Source: an uncultured Clostridium sp.
GTDB taxonomy: Bacteria > Bacillota > Clostridia > Lachnospirales > Lachnospiraceae
Direction of reading: 5' to 3'
Assembly (NCBI GenBank): GCA_900551225.1
Contig: URUZ01000195.1
Location: 1 to 9,968 of the forward strand
DNA length: 9,968 nucleotides
Program-made: the position numbers and the translations under genes
The notes under the pieces: generated by a model
Seen by the model: the letters and a program-made list of their open reading frames with translations, nothing else
What the model was told of the DNA's origin: nothing
Database searches by the model: none
Shown here: positions 6,499 to 9,968 of the stretch, piece after piece
Numbering within the stretch: position 1 is the first letter of the stretch
Layout of the letters: each line of letters starts with the position of its first letter

Positions 6499-7238
6499 AC
6501 AAGATTATGGAACTGCTCCAAAAAGAAGGAGTGATAAAGGTTAAAGAGCTGAGCGGATTGTGCCAGGTCACAGAGGACTGCATCCGCAAGGATCTAAAGA
6601 GCCTGGAGAAGGCCGGGAAGTTAAAGCGGACCTATGGAGGGGCGCTGCTTTCCCAGGACTATCCGCTGAAGCGGGATGTGATTGACAGGCGGGATACCAA
6701 CATTGACAAGAAACGGGTGGTTGCGAAAAAGGTTTTTGAGCGCATCCGCAGCAATGAGACCATATTTCTGGATATCTCCACCACCAATATCATGGTGGCA
6801 AAGCTGCTGGCCGAATCCAGCAAACGTGTGACCGTGGTGACCAATATGATTGATATTATGCAGGAGCTGGCTGTCAACCCCAAGGTGACTGCCATCGGCA
6901 CCGGAGGAATCATGGTCCGTACCGTGAATGGGTTCCTGGGAGCTGCGGCCATTGAGGTCATCAAGCAGTACAGCTTTGACAATGCGTTTATCGGAACCTG
7001 TGGGCTGGATCTGACGGACGGCTCAATCACCACCCTGGGAGTGGAGGACGGCCTGACCAAGAAGTCGGCCATAGCCAGCAGCAGACACAAGTATCTGGTG
7101 ATGGAGAAGGATAAGTTCCACTTTAATGATTCTTATAAATTTGCATTTTTGGATGATATTGACGGGATCATTACAGATTCCATGCCGGATGATGCCACAG
7201 TCCAGAAGGTGCTTGCGTCTGGGGTCAGCATATTTTAA
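6477..7238 (+). CDS. DeoR-family transcriptional regulator
   Basis: 253-residue regulator of the DeoR family. The N-terminal winged helix-turn-helix is clear: ERLDKIMELLQKEGVIKVKEL, recognition helix region VTEDCIRKDLKSLEKAG (31-47), and wing KRTYGGALL (50-58), corresponding to the family's KRVHGGA. The C-terminal DeoRC sensor domain has FLDISTTNIMVAKLL (97-111, the phosphosugar-binding loop, usually DAGTT or DSSTT), VVTNMIDI (120-127), GGIMVRTVNGFLG (143-155), FIGTCGLDLTDGSIT (171-185) and a C-terminal LDDIDGIITD (225-234). Family members usually repress sugar operons and respond to phosphorylated sugars. Start ATG 6477 has GGAGGG (6468-6473) only 3 nt upstream; it is kept because the HTH needs the first residues and the 22-nt overlap with cutC implies coupling. 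Probably controls this operon or the next one; its operator is not proven. Confidence 0.93.
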   Translation: MFTEERLDKIMELLQKEGVIKVKELSGLCQVTEDCIRKDLKSLEKAGKLKRTYGGALLSQDYPLKRDVIDRRDTNIDKKRVVAKKVFERIRSNETIFLDISTTNIMVAKLLAESSKRVTVVTNMIDIMQELAVNPKVTAIGTGGIMVRTVNGFLGAAAIEVIKQYSFDNAFIGTCGLDLTDGSITTLGVEDGLTKKSAIASSRHKYLVMEKDKFHFNDSYKFAFLDDIDGIITDSMPDDATVQKVLASGVSIF

Positions 7239-7263
7239 ATGACGACTAAAGGAGAATTTTGCG

Positions 7264-9804
7264 ATGTTTTCAGAGCATTTACAGCAGTATGCGCAGGAAA
7301 AGTATGAGAAACGGCTCCCGTATCTGGGCAGCATAGGACCGGTGGTTCAGGCTGCTATGGAAAAATGCAGTCCGGACCATCAGCTTCTGATGAAGTTTTT
7401 ATATGGCACCATGCCAATCAGGGACGCGGGAGAGTATAGCTTTGATGTGTTTCTCGGGTTTGTGAAGCATTCCCTGATGGTTTACAGCACTATGGAGTGG
7501 TGCAGAGATATACCTGAGGACATGTTTCTCCATCATATCCTGTATTATCGTGTTAATTCGGAGAATATTGAGGATTGCCGCGGATTCTTTTATAAGCAGC
7601 TGATGGACCGGGTGAAGGGGCTTTCTGTCCGGGATGCGGTGCTGGAGATCAACTATTGGTGTGCGGAAAACGGGACCTATGAGGCCTCAGACAACCGTAC
7701 CATATCACCTTTGACAGTATACCGCTCGGGGAAGGGCCGCTGCGGGGAGGAATCTACCTTCGCAGTGACGGCGTTCAGAAGTGTGGGTATCCCTGCACGG
7801 CAGGTCTACACGCCCCGGTGGGCCCACTGCGATGATAACCATGCGTGGGTGGAGGTATATGCAGACGGCGCCTGGCATTTCCTGGGGGCATGTGAGCCGG
7901 AGGAGGTACTGGACCGGGGCTGGTTTACCAACGCATCATCCAGGGCGCTGCTGGTGCATACCAGGACATTTTCCGACTATACAAGCGGCGGGGCCGTGGA
8001 ATGCCTGGGGCAGGAGGACCTGCTGATGTACTATAATGAGACCGCCCGATACGGCCTGACCAAGGCGTATGAAATCTATGTGACAGATGAGGAGGGCCGC
8101 CCGGTGCAGGGCGCGCAGGTTTCAGTTGAGATCCTGAATATGGCGGAATACTGCAGCGTGGCCAATCTATATACAGATGAAAAGGGCCATTTATCCATCA
8201 CCATCGGCCTGGGGGATATCCATGTCCGGGCCATGAAGGATGGGACTGCCGGGGAGGCCTGGGTGTCTGTGGGAAATACGGACCAGGCGGTTCTGAAGCT
8301 GGAGAATATCTCCGGCGAAGCGGCAGAGGCTTGGAAGGATGTGGACGTGGAAGCGCCTGGGGATTATCCCATGCATCCGGCGGGGCCTACCAGGGAGCAG
8401 AAGGAGCGGAACAGGCAGAAAGTGAAGGAGGCCAACCGGAAGCGGGAGGAGCGGATTCGCGGATATTACGATGAGGCCAGGGCAGCAAAATATCCCGGGG
8501 AGAGGGAGATCCTGGGGCTTGCGGCCGGGAATTTTGAAGAGGTGTATGCTTTTTTGAGCAGAGATCAGAATCTTGACCGGGCTGCGCTGCTCCACAGCCT
8601 TCCCGAAAAAGATTATAAGGATTTAAAGGCCTCTGTGCTGGAGAGCCATCTGGCGGCGGCTTCCCACTACAGGAAGGAATGGGAAGCTTCCGGCAGAATG
8701 GATGTCTATGTGCCATATATCCTGTCCCCACGGCTGCTGCTGGAGGAGATGACGGACTACCGCGGTTATATTCTGGACTGCTTCACCGGAGAGCAGCAGG
8801 AAGCATTTATACAGAACCCCAGGGCGATATGGGAGTATATTGAGGCCAATATCGGCTATGAGGCGAAGCTGGATTACAAGACCATCTGCTCTACGCCTGT
8901 GGGCTGCCTGAAGCTGAAACAGGGGAATCTGCTGAGCCGTAAGCTGCTGTTTGCCGCGGTCTGCAGAACGTTTGGGATTCCGGCCAGGATCAATCCGGTG
9001 GATCTGGAGGCAGAATACTATGAGAATGGAAGCTTCGTCCGCGTCTCCGGCGGGGAGAAACAGGCGGCCGCAGCCCGAACCGCAGCACTGGAGCTGATTA
9101 TGGAAGGGGACGGCCCGTGGAATTACTATCAGACATGGACCATTGGGAAAAGAATCAGGGAGCAGTTTGTGACTCTGGACTACACAGGTATTAAGCTTGA
9201 CAACGGTATGGTGAGGCTGAATCTGGAGCCGGGCTGCTACCGTCTGATCACGGCCAGCCGCCTTCCCAGCGGGAACCAGCAGGCTGGAGAATATGTGTTT
9301 GAACTTGAATCGGGCCAGGTGAAGAAGATCCCCCTCTGCCTGCGCACCGGAAGCCTGGAGGATATGCTGGTAGCCAACATGCTGGATGATTTCGACCTTA
9401 CGGTGGAGGGGCATAAGCTTCCGGCATCTTCTCTGATGGAAGGAAAAACCAATATCCTGGCATTCCTGGCAGAGGGCCAGGAACCCACGGAGCATGTGCT
9501 GAATGAGATGCTTGAGCAGAAGGATGTGCTGAAGGGGCTGGCCGCACAGATACTCTTTGTGGTTCAGAGTCAGGATGCGCTGGAGAACCGGACGCTGAAA
9601 AGGGTATTGGAATCAATTCCCGGAATTCGGACCGTATGCGCGGATTTTGATGAGACGGTGGAGCCGCTGGCAAGACGGATGTATGTAGATCCGGATAAGC
9701 TGCCATTGCTGATTGTAACCAAACCGGGGATGAAGGCAGTGTATGGCTGCAGCGGTTATAATGTGGGCAGTGTAAATCTGATGGTGAAGCTTAGCGCGCT
9801 CTAG
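7264..9804 (+). CDS. Large transglutaminase-like protein with degenerate second copy and thioredoxin-fold C-terminus
   Basis: 846-residue protein without signal peptide or membrane helices, so probably cytoplasmic. Residues 1-140 are helical. The transglutaminase-like core follows: SPLTVYRSGKGRCGEES with catalytic Cys160, GIPAR (175-179), DDNHAWVEVY with His193, and WHFLGACEPEE, where Glu211 stands where the family usually has Asp. Residues 268-350 look like an Ig/carboxypeptidase-regulatory-like beta-sandwich (VTDEEGRPVQGAQVSVE). A basic helical linker (375-405) leads to a second transglutaminase-like unit ending in LLFAAVCRTFGIPAR (561-575), where Leu556 replaces the catalytic Cys. Residues 600-715 are beta-rich (EPGCYRLITASRLPSGNQ). 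Residues 727-846 resemble a thioredoxin fold with the LP turn at 813-814 (KLPLLIVT) and SGYNVG, but QEPT (739-742) where CxxC would be. ATG 7264 follows AGGAG (7250-7254) by 9 nt. The likely role is peptide cleavage, deamidation or transfer on imported substrates (inference). Confidence 0.85.
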   Translation: MFSEHLQQYAQEKYEKRLPYLGSIGPVVQAAMEKCSPDHQLLMKFLYGTMPIRDAGEYSFDVFLGFVKHSLMVYSTMEWCRDIPEDMFLHHILYYRVNSENIEDCRGFFYKQLMDRVKGLSVRDAVLEINYWCAENGTYEASDNRTISPLTVYRSGKGRCGEESTFAVTAFRSVGIPARQVYTPRWAHCDDNHAWVEVYADGAWHFLGACEPEEVLDRGWFTNASSRALLVHTRTFSDYTSGGAVECLGQEDLLMYYNETARYGLTKAYEIYVTDEEGRPVQGAQVSVEILNMAEYCSVANLYTDEKGHLSITIGLGDIHVRAMKDGTAGEAWVSVGNTDQAVLKLENISGEAAEAWKDVDVEAPGDYPMHPAGPTREQKERNRQKVKEANRKREERIRGYYDEARAAKYPGEREILGLAAGNFEEVYAFLSRDQNLDRAALLHSLPEKDYKDLKASVLESHLAAASHYRKEWEASGRMDVYVPYILSPRLLLEEMTDYRGYILDCFTGEQQEAFIQNPRAIWEYIEANIGYEAKLDYKTICSTPVGCLKLKQGNLLSRKLLFAAVCRTFGIPARINPVDLEAEYYENGSFVRVSGGEKQAAAARTAALELIMEGDGPWNYYQTWTIGKRIREQFVTLDYTGIKLDNGMVRLNLEPGCYRLITASRLPSGNQQAGEYVFELESGQVKKIPLCLRTGSLEDMLVANMLDDFDLTVEGHKLPASSLMEGKTNILAFLAEGQEPTEHVLNEMLEQKDVLKGLAAQILFVVQSQDALENRTLKRVLESIPGIRTVCADFDETVEPLARRMYVDPDKLPLLIVTKPGMKAVYGCSGYNVGSVNLMVKLSAL

Positions 9805-9826
9805 ATTTTTGTATAGTATGTGTTGT

Positions 9827-9870
9827 AAAATGCGGTATTCTTGCTGTGCAGCGGGAATGCCGCATTTTTT
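9827..9870 (+). terminator. Intrinsic terminator ending the operon
   Basis: AAATGCGGTATTC (9828-9840) pairs with GAATGCCGCATTT (9855-9867), 13 bp with one G-U wobble. The loop can extend the stem further through GCTG/CAGC. A run of six T (9865-9870) follows the GC part. It lies 22 nt after the transglutaminase-like gene stop and points rightward, so it ends the whole co-directional cluster. Confidence 0.93.
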
Positions 9871-9897
9871 AATGCTCAAACTGTGCAATATATACAA

Positions 9898-9915
9898 AAT
9901 TTCATATATGAAATT
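9898..9915. promoter_or_regulatory. 18-bp perfect palindrome upstream of the outgoing promoter
   Basis: AATTTCATATATGAAATT reads the same on both strands. Its centre (9906/9907) is about 64 bp before the expected transcription start of the promoter at 9936-9964, a position typical for an activator bound upstream of the -35. Being AT-rich, chance is not negligible, but a perfect 18-mer is uncommon. Confidence 0.4.
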
Positions 9916-9935
9916 ATTAATTTTTGTAAAAAATA

Positions 9936-9964
9936 TTGACAATCAATCACCGGATTGCTATTAT
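9936..9964 (+). promoter_or_regulatory. Sigma-A type promoter for the next gene, outside the window
   Basis: The -35 is TTGACA (9936-9941), a perfect consensus. The spacer is 17 bp (9942-9958) and the -10 is TATTAT (9959-9964), five of six consensus bases. It lies after the operon terminator and reads out of the right edge, so the start of transcription would be at about 9971. The spacer contains CAATC (9944-9948) and GATTG (9953-9957), a 5+5 bp dyad that could be an operator. Confidence 0.75.
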
Positions 9965-9968
9965 ATGT

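Noticed and set aside
8623..9495. 290-codon antisense open frame inside the transglutaminase-like gene
   Set aside because: Its translation is low-complexity and rich in His, Gln and Arg with no motif. The sense frame has clear domains across the same bases.
9893..9928. Outer inverted repeat TACAAAA / TTTTGTA around the 18-bp palindrome
   Set aside because: The arms are not symmetric about the palindrome centre and are all A/T-rich, so chance pairing is likely.
1..9968. CRISPR array, tRNA, rRNA, insertion sequence or attachment site
   Set aside because: No regularly spaced repeats, no tRNA-like or rRNA-like segment, no transposase and no terminal repeats were seen on either strand.

Overview
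The window is a single-strand gene cluster from what looks like a Gram-positive Firmicute, most plausibly a gut-type Lachnospiraceae (Clostridium cluster XIVa). The signs are strong AGGAGG ribosome-binding sites, a lipoprotein-type oligopeptide-binding protein, the oppA-B-C-D-F gene order, moderately GC-rich coding sequence with AT-rich intergenic DNA, and a sigma-A type promoter with a 17-bp spacer. The taxon is inferred from style, not from a marker gene. All eight genes lie on the + strand.

Bases 1-5687 encode a complete oligopeptide/dipeptide ABC importer: a lipoprotein substrate-binding protein (5' end outside the window), two permeases and two ATPases. The four membrane and ATPase genes are tightly packed, with 2, 10 and 11 nt between genes. 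Only the gap after the binding-protein gene is long (172 nt). It holds two inverted-repeat structures, the kind of arrangement that lets a binding protein be made in excess over its permease.

Bases 5731-9804 add three genes in the same direction. The first is a CutC-family TIM-barrel protein. The second is a DeoR-family regulator whose start overlaps the cutC end by 22 nt. The third is an 846-residue protein that I read as an active transglutaminase-like domain (Cys160, His193, Glu211), a beta-sandwich domain, a second transglutaminase-like unit that has lost its catalytic Cys, another beta-rich region, and a thioredoxin-fold domain without a CxxC motif. This protein has no signal peptide, so it probably acts in the cytoplasm. 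A strong intrinsic terminator at 9827-9870 closes the cluster.

The last 98 bases are AT-rich and hold a near-consensus promoter (TTGACA, 17 bp, TATTAT) that fires out of the window, with an 18-bp perfect palindrome upstream and a small dyad in the spacer.

Working model (inference): peptides enter through Opp and are modified or cleaved inside the cell by the double transglutaminase-like protein. CutC and the DeoR regulator would link this to a second metabolite, possibly a sugar derivative such as a glycopeptide or amino-sugar conjugate. No gene here proves that link. The most unusual items are the transglutaminase/pseudo-transglutaminase/thioredoxin-fold protein, its linkage to opp, cutC and deoR, and the structured oppA-oppB gap.
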